Below, in pieces: positions 1 to 6,506 of a DNA stretch of 8,213 bases (positions within the stretch are counted from its first letter, which is position 1; each line of letters begins with the position of its first letter). Source of the stretch: Comamonadaceae bacterium (lineage in GTDB: Bacteria; Pseudomonadota; Gammaproteobacteria; Burkholderiales; Burkholderiaceae_C); the NCBI GenBank assembly GCA_027490485.1, contig JAIXYA010000173.1:1-8213 (forward strand). The letters are read 5' to 3'. The notes beneath the pieces are model-generated. The model did not search any database and was not told the DNA's origin. It was given only the letters and a program-made list of their open reading frames with translations. The position numbers were made by a program, and so were the translations under genes.

Positions 1-1510
1 ACAAGCCGAGCGGCTGGGCTGGCCGCTCATGGTGAAAGCCGTGGCCGGAGGTGGCGGGCGCGGCATGCGCCAGGTGACCGACATGGCCCAGTTGCTGCCC
101 GCCCTGCACAGCGCCCGCTCCGAAGCGCTGGCGGGGTTTGGCAACAGCGACTTGCTGATGGAGCGTGCTTTGCTGCGGCCCCGCCACATCGAGGTGCAGA
201 TCATGGCCGACCCACATGGCCACTGCATCCACCTGGGTGAGCGCGATTGTTCGGTTCAGCGTCGGCATCAAAAGATCATGGAAGAATCGCCCAGCCCTGC
301 CGTCGGCCCAGCGCTGCGCGATCAACTCGGACAAGCGGCCATCGCATTGGCGCAATCGGCGGGTTATGTGGGTGCGGGCACGGTGGAGTTTTTGCTGGAT
401 GAAGCACAGGCCGACAAGCCTTTTTATCTGATGGAGATGAACACACGCTTGCAGGTGGAACACCCCGTCACCGAGATGCTCACCGGTCTTGACTTGGTGG
501 AGTGGCAACTGCGCATTGCACGTGGCGAGGCACTGCCTTTGGCCCAAGGCGAGGTGCGCCTGCAAGGCCATGCCATCGAAGTGCGCCTGTGCGCCGAAGA
601 CGACCACTTCACCCCGCAGACCGGCACGGTGCAAGTCTTTGCAGAGCCCGAAGGTTTGCGCTTTGACCACGCGCTGCATGTCGGCGCGGTCGTCACGCCG
701 CACTACGATTCGATGCTGGGCAAGCTGATCGCCCATGCGCCCACGCGCCATGAAGCCATCGCCAAGCTGTGCGCAGGTCTGAACCAGACCACGGTGTTGG
801 GCCTGCCGACCAACCGCGCGTTTTTGGCCGCTTGCTTGCAACACCCGGTGTTCCTTGCCGGTGAAGCCTTGATCCCGTTTTTGGCCGAGCAGGCCGACAG
901 CTTGCGCCAACATCTACAAGCCAGCCCCAATGCCCGCTGCGTGGCCACACTGGCCGCACTGTATGCCCATCAAGCGCCCGCGTTTGTGATGCCCAGCCCG
1001 TTCACCCGGCCTGTGCGCATGGGTTGGGGTCAGGCCAATTTAGCGCTCAACCTGCAGGAACTGGGTCAAGGACAAGTTCGCCTGACAACGAACGGTGCCA
1101 TCCACCAGGCTCGGGTGCAGCACAGCGGTGATCTGCTGCACATCGAACTGAACGGCCGACACTGGCAGGGCCGGGTTGTGAAGGGCACTTTCGCATGGCA
1201 CGTGCAACTGCTTGGTCCTGATGGCACTGAGCTGTGGCTCACCGATCAGAGCTACAGCCCACCCAGCACGGGCGCCAATGCCCAAGCGGCGCAGTCGTTA
1301 CGCGCCCCCTTCAATGGCAAACTGATCGCACTGCATGTGCAAGAAGGCAGCCCGGTCAAACCAGGCGATGCCGTGCTGGTGATCGAGTCGATGAAGCTTG
1401 AACACATCTTGTGTGCCCCACGTGATGCGGTGGTGCACAGCATCTCGGCCAGCGTGGGCCAACAAGTGGCACCCGGCCAGGTTTTGGTGCAATGGAAGGA
1501 CGCCACATGA
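1..1510 (+). CDS. Acyl-CoA carboxylase alpha subunit (biotin carboxylase + biotin carrier), 5' partial
   Basis: The reading frame enters from the left edge (first full codon at 2) and gives 502 residues. Family members run to about 650-670, so roughly 150-165 N-terminal residues are missing. The fragment carries the ATP-grasp glycine loop KAVAGGGGRGMR (about residues 12-23), GERDCSVQRRHQK, and the active-site signature EMNTRLQVEHPVTE (residues 145-158, with E145, N147 and R149). A less conserved linker follows, then a C-terminal biotinyl domain with ESMKLEH, whose Lys465 (codon at 1394) is the predicted biotinylation site. The enzyme would carboxylate biotin with ATP and bicarbonate, for transfer to an acyl-CoA by a separate beta subunit that is not in the window. 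The single-chain carboxylase-carrier layout fits 3-methylcrotonyl-, geranyl- or propionyl-CoA carboxylase rather than the separate AccB/AccC of fatty acid synthesis. The substrate cannot be decided here. The carrier motif SMKL departs from the common AMKM. The stop overlaps the next start, which indicates one operon. Confidence 0.93.
   Translation, partial: QAERLGWPLMVKAVAGGGGRGMRQVTDMAQLLPALHSARSEALAGFGNSDLLMERALLRPRHIEVQIMADPHGHCIHLGERDCSVQRRHQKIMEESPSPAVGPALRDQLGQAAIALAQSAGYVGAGTVEFLLDEAQADKPFYLMEMNTRLQVEHPVTEMLTGLDLVEWQLRIARGEALPLAQGEVRLQGHAIEVRLCAEDDHFTPQTGTVQVFAEPEGLRFDHALHVGAVVTPHYDSMLGKLIAHAPTRHEAIAKLCAGLNQTTVLGLPTNRAFLAACLQHPVFLAGEALIPFLAEQADSLRQHLQASPNARCVATLAALYAHQAPAFVMPSPFTRPVRMGWGQANLALNLQELGQGQVRLTTNGAIHQARVQHSGDLLHIELNGRHWQGRVVKGTFAWHVQLLGPDGTELWLTDQSYSPPSTGANAQAAQSLRAPFNGKLIALHVQEGSPVKPGDAVLVIESMKLEHILCAPRDAVVHSISASVGQQVAPGQVLVQWKDAT
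1494..1500 (+). promoter_or_regulatory. Shine-Dalgarno for the acyl-CoA dehydrogenase
   Basis: GGAAGGA lies 6 bases before ATG 1507, inside the end of the carboxylase gene. It decides the start: an upstream in-frame ATG at 1492 would put this site inside the gene and has no good site of its own. With the ATGA overlap it suggests translational coupling. Confidence 0.75.
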
Positions 1511-2676
1511 ACGCCCCGGATTTCAAGCCCGACTTCAGCACCGAAGACCTGCAAAGCCTGCAAGTCACTGTGGAGCGTTTTGCCAAACAGGCCATCGCCC
1601 CGCATGTGGCCGCCTGGGAAGAAGCCGGTCAGTTTGACCGCGCGCTGTACGCCCATGCGGCGCAGCTGGGCCTGCTGGGTCTGGGTTACCCCGAACATTT
1701 AGGTGGCACGCCTGCGCCTTGGCGCGCTCGCAATGCGATGTCACAAACCTTGGCCCGTTACGGTGGCAGCGGCGGCGTGATGGCCAGTCTGTTTTCGCAC
1801 AACATTGGTCTGCCTCCGGTCATGGCACATGGCAGCGCCGAATTGCAAGCCGAAGTGGTGCCCCCCGTGCTGCGTGGCGAACGCATTGCGGCTTTGGCCA
1901 TCACCGAACCCGGCGGCGGCTCAGACGTGGCCAGTCTGCGCACCCAGGCCCGCACCGACGGTGCCGATTATGTGATCGATGGCGAAAAAGTCTTCATCAC
2001 CTCGGGCCTTCGCGCCGACTGGATCACCTTGGCGGTCCGCACCGATCCGGACAGCAAAGGGGCCAGTGGCATCTCGATGGTGGTGGTGCCCGGCGACACC
2101 CCAGGCATCTCGCGCACGCGCCTGCACAAGATGGGCTGGCACAGCTCGGACACGGCGCAAATTCGCTTTGAGGGCGTGCGTGTGCCCCAGCGCTACCGGT
2201 TGGGCGCAGAGGGTGCGGGCTTCAAGATGATCATGGGCAACTTCAATGGCGAGCGCTTGGCCATGTCGGCCATGGCTTTGGGGTTTGCGCAGGCTTGCTT
2301 TGACGAAGCGCTGTCCTGGAGCCGTCAGCGTCACACCTTTGGTGCCGCCTTGATCGAACGCCAGGTGATCCGGCACAAACTGATGGACATGCAAATGCAC
2401 ATCGCCTCCACCCAAGCCTGGGTGGAGGCCGTAACGCAACAAGCCGATGCAGGGCAGACCGGTGCCCAATGGGTGGCCCAGGTGTGTTTGCTCAAAAACC
2501 ATGCGACACAAACCATGCAGTTTTGCGCCGATGCTGCGGTGCAAATGCTCGGCGGCATGGGTTACATGCGCGGCACCGTGAGCGAGCGGGTTTACCGTGA
2601 AGTCAAGGTGATGATGATCGGCGGCGGCGCCGAAGAAATCATGAAAGAACTGGCGGCCAAGCAGCTGGGGATTTGA
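1507..2676 (+). CDS. Acyl-CoA dehydrogenase (isovaleryl/citronellyl/long-chain-like type)
   Basis: This 389-residue protein has the normal length for the family. It is an FAD enzyme that introduces an alpha,beta double bond into an acyl-CoA and passes electrons to electron-transfer flavoprotein in the cytoplasm. The family signature AITEPGGGSDVAS is at about residues 131-143. FITSG follows near 163, the helical domain carries SRQRHTFG near 272-279, and the second signature region QMLGGMGY is at about 346-353. The usual catalytic glutamate of short- and medium-chain enzymes (YEGT) is replaced by glycine in IGGGAEEI (371-378). Glu249 in NGERL stands where isovaleryl-CoA and long-chain enzymes keep their base, so the enzyme is probably active. 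The start follows a good ribosome site and overlaps the carboxylase stop by ATGA. A dehydrogenase next to a carboxylase alpha subunit resembles the leucine (liu) and acyclic terpene (atu) pathways. Specificity is inferred, not shown. Confidence 0.93.
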   Translation: MNAPDFKPDFSTEDLQSLQVTVERFAKQAIAPHVAAWEEAGQFDRALYAHAAQLGLLGLGYPEHLGGTPAPWRARNAMSQTLARYGGSGGVMASLFSHNIGLPPVMAHGSAELQAEVVPPVLRGERIAALAITEPGGGSDVASLRTQARTDGADYVIDGEKVFITSGLRADWITLAVRTDPDSKGASGISMVVVPGDTPGISRTRLHKMGWHSSDTAQIRFEGVRVPQRYRLGAEGAGFKMIMGNFNGERLAMSAMALGFAQACFDEALSWSRQRHTFGAALIERQVIRHKLMDMQMHIASTQAWVEAVTQQADAGQTGAQWVAQVCLLKNHATQTMQFCADAAVQMLGGMGYMRGTVSERVYREVKVMMIGGGAEEIMKELAAKQLGI

Positions 2677-2710
2677 AACCAGTCCCGGCCAGACTCCATG
2701 GGCAAGCGGG

Positions 2711-3937
2711 TCAGGCAGGTCTGGGTTGGCCAGGTGGCAACTCTGCGCGTAACGCAAAGGCCATTTGCACCATGCCAGCCAAAAGACCGACCAGCACGCC
2801 AACTTGCACGGCCCGGTTGTAAGAACCCATGGCATCGAACACCAGACCACCCCCCAAAGCACCCATGAAACTGCCCAACTGGTGGCTCATGAAAGCGATG
2901 CCCCCCAGCATGGCTTGCCAGCGCAGGCCAAAGGTTTCACCGATGTAGCCGGTCACCAAGGGTGCCACGCCCAGCCACAAAAAGCCCATGATGGCGGCGA
3001 ACACCAGCGTGTTCTCAGGCGTTGGCACCGACAGAAAATACCAGGCCAGACCGCATGAGCGCAGAACATAAATGCCGCCCAACAGCAGCAGCTTGTTGTA
3101 ACGTCCACCCGCCCAACCGAAAAACAAGCTGCCCAAGACGTTGAAGCCACCAATCATGCCCAGCGCTTGGGCGCTGAGCATCGGGTCCATGCCGCACAAA
3201 TCGAGGTAGGACGGCAGATGTGTGGTCAGAAAAACCAACTGCATGCCACACACAAAATAGGCCAGTGTCATGACCGCAAAAGGCGGGTGCTTCAAGGCAA
3301 ACCGGGCCATGTCAGGGGCACTGTCTTTTTCGTCCAGCGGGGAAGGTGGCAACGGCAGGGCATCCACCCGTCCGGCATACCAGGCTGCGGGCAAGATGAC
3401 CATCGCCATGATGACAAAACCACCCACGCCCACACGCCAGCCATAGTCCTGCGACAGCAACTGACCGATAGGCGCCGCCATCAAGGCACCCAAAGAACCT
3501 GCGGCGGACACGATGCCCAGCACCGTGCTGCGCAAGGCAGGCGACACCGGTCTGGAGGCCACGGCCATGGCAATGGCCGATCCGTTGCAGGCCATGGCCG
3601 CACCAATGGCCAGCCCAGCGCCCAAAATCACGCCCAGCAAGCCCTGGGCAATGCACAGCAAAGACATGCCCAGGATGTACAGCAAAGCACCGGTCATCAT
3701 GAGGGGTCGGTACCCGATGCGCACAGCCAAGGCCCCGGCAAAGGGCTGCAAAAATCCCCAGGCCAAGTTTTGCACCGCAATGGCCAATGTGAACTCGGAA
3801 ACTGAAATCCCGATCCCCTTGGTCAAGGCCGGCATGAACACACCCAGGCTTTGCCGCAAGCCCATGCTGACCGACAACATCAGCGCAGCGCCGATCAGGA
3901 TGGGCAAGCCCGGGCGCAGTGCGGTCAAGAGGTTCAT
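2711..3937 (-). CDS. Major facilitator superfamily transporter
   Basis: This 408-residue, very hydrophobic protein has about 12 predicted membrane helices in two halves, separated by a polar stretch near residues 190-218 (VDALPLPPSPLDEKDSAPDM). It lies in the inner membrane and should be a secondary transporter. The segment SMGLRQSLGVFMPAL in helix 1 and ALAVRIGYRPLM in the loop between helices 2 and 3 resemble the monocarboxylate/oxalate-formate antiporter-like branch. The loop 2-3 motif lacks its usual aspartate (Val at that position). ATG at 3937 is chosen because it leaves the short cytoplasmic tail normal for this family. An upstream in-frame GTG at 3976 would add 13 polar residues, and neither start has a strong ribosome site. 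The gene ends 34 bases from the dehydrogenase stop, tail to tail. The solute is unknown, and an organic acid related to the neighbouring acyl-CoA pathway is only a guess. Confidence 0.88.
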   Translation of the reverse strand: MNLLTALRPGLPILIGAALMLSVSMGLRQSLGVFMPALTKGIGISVSEFTLAIAVQNLAWGFLQPFAGALAVRIGYRPLMMTGALLYILGMSLLCIAQGLLGVILGAGLAIGAAMACNGSAIAMAVASRPVSPALRSTVLGIVSAAGSLGALMAAPIGQLLSQDYGWRVGVGGFVIMAMVILPAAWYAGRVDALPLPPSPLDEKDSAPDMARFALKHPPFAVMTLAYFVCGMQLVFLTTHLPSYLDLCGMDPMLSAQALGMIGGFNVLGSLFFGWAGGRYNKLLLLGGIYVLRSCGLAWYFLSVPTPENTLVFAAIMGFLWLGVAPLVTGYIGETFGLRWQAMLGGIAFMSHQLGSFMGALGGGLVFDAMGSYNRAVQVGVLVGLLAGMVQMAFALRAELPPGQPRPA

Positions 3938-4299
3938 GGTGTGCTTCGGTTGTGCTTGAGCAGAATTTAACCGCACAAGTGCATTACCACTGGCCTATTC
4001 GGGACAGGTCGACGGCAACACTCTGCACCCAAGTCAACATGTCGTGCAGCCCAGACTTCTTGCTTTTGTCATGATCGCGGTCACTGTCGCCATAACGCCC
4101 GTCGCCGTGACCCTGACAGATGGACCTCATCCGGACCCCCCACCTTCCAGATCAATTTCAGCGCGATGTTGGCTGCGCAGTTCGCAAACGGACTCTCCGC
4201 ACACTAGGGTTTTTTCTTATAGCGGCTCATCCTTTGGCCCCTCTTTTGAATCATAAAAAATCAGATAATTTAAGAAAAATACTCCCACAAAAGCTAAGC
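3938..4299. other. Divergent intergenic region between MFS and nhaR-like genes
   Basis: These 362 bases hold no supportable gene. Visible elements are a direct repeat TGTGCTT (3940-3946 and 3951-3957, 11 bases apart), a small dyad GCACaaGTGC (3973-3982), an inverted pair CTGCAC/GTGCAG (4023-4028 and 4044-4049) and an inverted pair GGTCAC/GTGACC (4079-4084 and 4107-4112). Between the last two arms GTCGCC occurs twice (4086-4091 and 4101-4106). The last 90 bases before the regulator are AT-rich, with a T-run at 4210-4215. The region should hold both promoters and possibly an operator. None of the repeats can be tied to a known protein. Confidence 0.6.
4246..4274 (+). promoter_or_regulatory. Possible sigma-70 promoter of the nhaR-like gene
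   Basis: TTGAAT (4246-4251) and TTTAAG (4269-4274) are separated by 17 bases in the AT-rich stretch just before the regulator. Each matches four of six consensus bases. GATAAT at 4264 is a better -10 by sequence but has no -35 at the right distance. The AT-rich setting supports a promoter here, but the exact boxes are uncertain. Confidence 0.25.
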
Positions 4300-5196
4300 A
4301 TGAAATCGCCCTTCAACTACAAACACTTGTACTACTTTTGGGTTGTCGCCAAAGAAGGTGGCATCACGCGAGCGGCCGACAAGCTCGACATGGCGGTGCA
4401 AACCGTGAGCGCTCAGGTGCGTGAACTGGAGAAATCCCTCGGTTACGCCTTGCTCAAACCCGCAGGGCGGGGACTGGTCTTGACCGATGCAGGCCTGGCG
4501 GCCATGCAACAGGCCGATCAAATATTCCAGCTCGGTGAGGATCTGCCCACCAAAGTGCGCGATGCCGTCAGCTCACCCACGGTGCGCTTGTCGGCAGGCA
4601 TCTCGGATGGTTTGCCCAAACTGGTGGTGCGCCAGTTGTTGCAACCGGTCATGGGTGAGCCGCACCTGCGTTTGTTGTGCCATGAGGGAGAGTTCGATGA
4701 TTTGTTGGGTGATCTGGCGCTGCACCGCCTGGACGTGGTGCTGTCGGACCGCCCTGCCCCCACCAATGCCAACCTCAAGCTTTACAACCATGCCTTGGGC
4801 TCATCGGCCGTGTCTTGGTATGGCAGCGCAGCGCTGGTGAAAGCCGCGCGCAAAACATTTCCCGCCAGTCTGGCCCAAGTGCCGGTGCTGTTGCCCACCG
4901 AGCATGCAGCGGTGCGTACCCGGCTGGACCACTGGTTTGAGCACCACGGCATCCGCCCGCGCATCGTGGGCGAGTTCGAGGACAGCGCTTTGCTCAAGAC
5001 CTTTGGCGAAAGTGGCATGGGTGTCTTCCCCGCTGCTGACTGCATGCACGACGAATTGCTGGCGCACTACGCGGTGCAAAAACTTGGGGCCTGCGAAGGC
5101 GTGAAGGAAAACTTCTTTGCCATTGGCACCGAAAAGAAAGTGCAACACCCGTTGGTACAACGTTTGCTGCTGTCCAGTGCCTTGAGCCCCAACTGA
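4300..5196 (+). CDS. nhaR: LysR-family transcriptional regulator, NhaR type
   Basis: The product has 298 residues, normal for LysR regulators. The N-terminus FNYKHLYYFWVVAKEGG, followed by a winged helix-turn-helix (about residues 19-38, with TRAADKLDMAVQTVSAQV) and RELEKSLGYALL, is the pattern of NhaR proteins. The rest is a substrate-binding-like effector domain. In E. coli NhaR activates the sodium/proton antiporter gene nhaA in response to sodium. No nhaA is in this window, so the target here is unknown. ATG 4300 is chosen because homology starts at once. An in-frame ATG at 4120 would add 60 residues that do not look like a regulator domain. The ribosome site at 4300 is poor. The gene diverges from the MFS gene and converges on the terC-like gene, both of which are possible targets by position only. 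Confidence 0.85.
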   Translation: MKSPFNYKHLYYFWVVAKEGGITRAADKLDMAVQTVSAQVRELEKSLGYALLKPAGRGLVLTDAGLAAMQQADQIFQLGEDLPTKVRDAVSSPTVRLSAGISDGLPKLVVRQLLQPVMGEPHLRLLCHEGEFDDLLGDLALHRLDVVLSDRPAPTNANLKLYNHALGSSAVSWYGSAALVKAARKTFPASLAQVPVLLPTEHAAVRTRLDHWFEHHGIRPRIVGEFEDSALLKTFGESGMGVFPAADCMHDELLAHYAVQKLGACEGVKENFFAIGTEKKVQHPLVQRLLLSSALSPN

Positions 5197-5215
5197 AGAC
5201 CTGAACACCGGTCCA

Positions 5216-5247
5216 GGCCATCCCTGGATGCACACCCAGGGACGGCC
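5216..5247. terminator. Hairpin between convergent nhaR-like and terC-like genes
   Basis: GGCC-A-TCCCTGG, an 8-base loop, then CCAGGGA-C-GGCC gives an 11-pair stem with one internal mismatch. It sits between the two stops (5196 and 5255). Symmetry lets it form in either transcript. There is no proper T-run on either side (only CCCTTT downstream on plus), so termination efficiency is uncertain. It could also protect 3' ends from exonucleases. Confidence 0.55.
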
Positions 5248-5254
5248 CTGCCCT

Positions 5255-6217
5255 TTATGAATTGGCAGACGAGGTGGAGGATGAGCGCACGCTCAACACC
5301 ATGGTGATGGCCAAAATCGACACCACCACACCCAGCGAGATGGCCACGGGGATCTTGAACACATCGATCAGGCACATCTTGGTGCCGATGAACACCAGGA
5401 TCACCGCCAAACCGTAGTTGAGCAAGTGAAACTTGCTGGCCACGGCAGCCAGCAAGAAGTACATGGCGCGCAACCCCAAAATGGCAAACACGTTGCTGGT
5501 CAGCACGATGAAGGGATCGGTCGTGATGGCGAAGATGGCGGGAATGGAGTCCACCGCAAAGATCACATCGGTCATCGCAATCAGACAAATCACCATGAAC
5601 AAGGGCGTCGCGATTTTCTGGCCATTCTCGATGGTCCAGAATTTTTCACCGTCATAGCCCTTGCTGACAGGCAATAATTTGCGCAAGAGCTTGAGGGCGG
5701 GGTTGTCGTCCAGCGAAGGCTCTTGACCTGCTGCCCACCACATCTTGACACCGGTGAGGATCAGGAAAGCGCCAAACAGGTACAAGATCCAGTGGAACTG
5801 CTGGAGCAACCAACCGCCCACCAAAATCATGACCGTCCGCAAAACGATGGCCCCAATGATGCCGATCATCAGCACGCGCTTTTGAAAGTGCGAAGGCACC
5901 GCGAAATACGTGAAGATCATGAGGAAGACAAAGATGTTGTCCACCGCCAGTGATTTTTCAATCAGGTAACCCGTCAGGAATTCCAGCGACTTGGTGTTGG
6001 CCAACTCGACCGAGCCCGTGGTGTCCTTGATGGCCCACCAAAACAGGCCATTGAACAGAAAACTCAGCGCGATCCAGATCACTGACCAATTGAGCGCTTC
6101 TTTGACGCCGATCTCGTGTGAACCTTGCTTTTTCAGCACCACAAAATCCACAAAGAGAGACACCAGCACAATGGCCACAAACGTCACCCACAGCCACAAG
6201 GGAGCCACGGTACCCAT
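5255..6217 (-). CDS. TerC/Alx-family integral membrane protein
   Basis: This 320-residue protein has about eight or nine hydrophobic helices, a polar loop near residues 164-205, and a short Ser-rich tail. It shows the two TerC-family acidic helix motifs, EKSLAVDNIFVF (about 87-98) and TDVIFAVDSIPAIFAIT (about 217-233). The membrane-embedded Asp/Glu residues are thought to bind metal ions. Length and motif spacing match E. coli Alx. Alx and TerC relatives are linked to manganese export, alkaline-pH response and metallation of exported proteins, so a manganese or metal-homeostasis role is the best inference. The link to tellurite in the family name says little. ATG 6217 is chosen because AAAGG lies 5 bases upstream. 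A GTG at 6223 would overlap that site. The gene has its own leader with nested repeats and is separated from the upstream operon by a strong terminator, so it is probably transcribed alone. Confidence 0.92.
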   Translation of the reverse strand: MGTVAPLWLWVTFVAIVLVSLFVDFVVLKKQGSHEIGVKEALNWSVIWIALSFLFNGLFWWAIKDTTGSVELANTKSLEFLTGYLIEKSLAVDNIFVFLMIFTYFAVPSHFQKRVLMIGIIGAIVLRTVMILVGGWLLQQFHWILYLFGAFLILTGVKMWWAAGQEPSLDDNPALKLLRKLLPVSKGYDGEKFWTIENGQKIATPLFMVICLIAMTDVIFAVDSIPAIFAITTDPFIVLTSNVFAILGLRAMYFLLAAVASKFHLLNYGLAVILVFIGTKMCLIDVFKIPVAISLGVVVSILAITMVLSVRSSSTSSANS

Positions 6218-6324
6218 AAACACCTTTCAGTTGGTTGTGATGACCCGTCTTGTCTGTGTCACTGACTCAGCAACACAATCATGCGGGTCTTGCAAGGCCT
6301 GAAGTCTAGGTCATAAACTGAAAG
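6218..6324 (-). promoter_or_regulatory. Structured 5' leader of the terC-like gene (candidate regulatory RNA)
   Basis: Read on the minus strand, three inverted repeats nest inside each other. The outer arms are CTTTCAGTT (6324-6316) and AACTGAAAG (6232-6224), perfect over 9 bases. The middle arms are GACCCG (6289-6284) and CGGGTC (6247-6242). The inner hairpin is GTGTTGCTG-AGT-CAGTGACAC (6276-6256), 9 pairs including two G-U. The outer 3' arm contains the AAAG of the ribosome site AAAGG, so closing it would hinder translation. TerC/Alx genes are often controlled by the yybP-ykoY manganese/pH leader in other bacteria, but I do not see that element's conserved loop sequences. Function is inferred from structure and position. 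Confidence 0.5.
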
Positions 6325-6331
6325 TTTTGTG

Positions 6332-6358
6332 AGAATAAAATGAATTTATAGTTCGCAA
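6332..6358 (-). promoter_or_regulatory. Possible promoter of the terC-like gene
   Basis: On the minus strand TTGCGA (6358-6353) and TATTCT (6337-6332) each match four of six sigma-70 bases, in an AT-rich stretch. The 15-base spacer is short. Transcription would begin about 6325, right at the first arm of the nested leader, which is the reason to prefer these boxes. Confidence 0.3.
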
Positions 6359-6443
6359 AAAAAGGAATGTTGAGCTGTGATTTCAATCCACGACGCACAC
6401 CATCGATGGCTGGCTCACCTGTTGGGCGCGTCCGTCACAAAGA

Positions 6444-6481
6444 CAAAAAAAACCGTCAAAACCCTTTCGGGCTTTGACGGT
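6444..6481 (-). terminator. Intrinsic terminator of the binding-protein operon
   Basis: On the minus strand ACCGTCAAA-G-CCC-GAAA-GGG-T-TTTGACGGT forms a 12-pair stem with one mismatch and a GAAA loop, followed directly by eight T. It begins 25 bases after the stop of the periplasmic binding protein gene. This is a textbook rho-independent terminator and separates that operon from the terC-like gene. Confidence 0.95.
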
Positions 6482-6506
6482 CTGGCATCCGTGGGTGCTG
6501 GGCTGT

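Noticed and set aside
2677..2710. Terminator between the convergent dehydrogenase and MFS genes
   Set aside because: The 34 bases contain no hairpin of useful length and no T-run.
1921..2862. 313-codon open frame on the minus strand over the dehydrogenase 3' end and MFS 3' end
   Set aside because: It is antisense to well-supported coding sequence and its translation is His/Pro-rich with no family features. Long antisense frames are expected at this GC content.
3167..3805. 212-codon open frame on the plus strand opposite the MFS gene
   Set aside because: It is a Gln/His/Gly-rich shadow translation of a transporter gene, with no domain or ribosome site.
4191..4216. Possible terminator before the T-run at 4210-4215
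   Set aside because: The only stem nearby is CGGA/TCCG with a 3-base loop, separated from the T-run by about 10 bases. It is too weak, and no plus-strand gene ends there.
4044..4256. 70-codon frame with a hydrophobic start (internal ATG 4071) in the divergent intergenic region
   Set aside because: The start resembles a signal peptide, but the rest is Pro/Ser-rich without pattern. There is no convincing ribosome site, and it runs into the promoter region of the regulator. Chance is more likely.
4120..4299. 60-residue in-frame N-terminal extension of the LysR regulator
   Set aside because: The LysR/NhaR homology starts right after ATG 4300. The extension shows no domain and would cover the likely promoter.
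6218..6360. Canonical yybP-ykoY manganese riboswitch upstream of the terC-like gene
   Set aside because: This was expected from knowledge of alx, but I do not see its conserved GGGGAGUA-type loop or the partner loop. The leader is reported only as an unassigned structured element.
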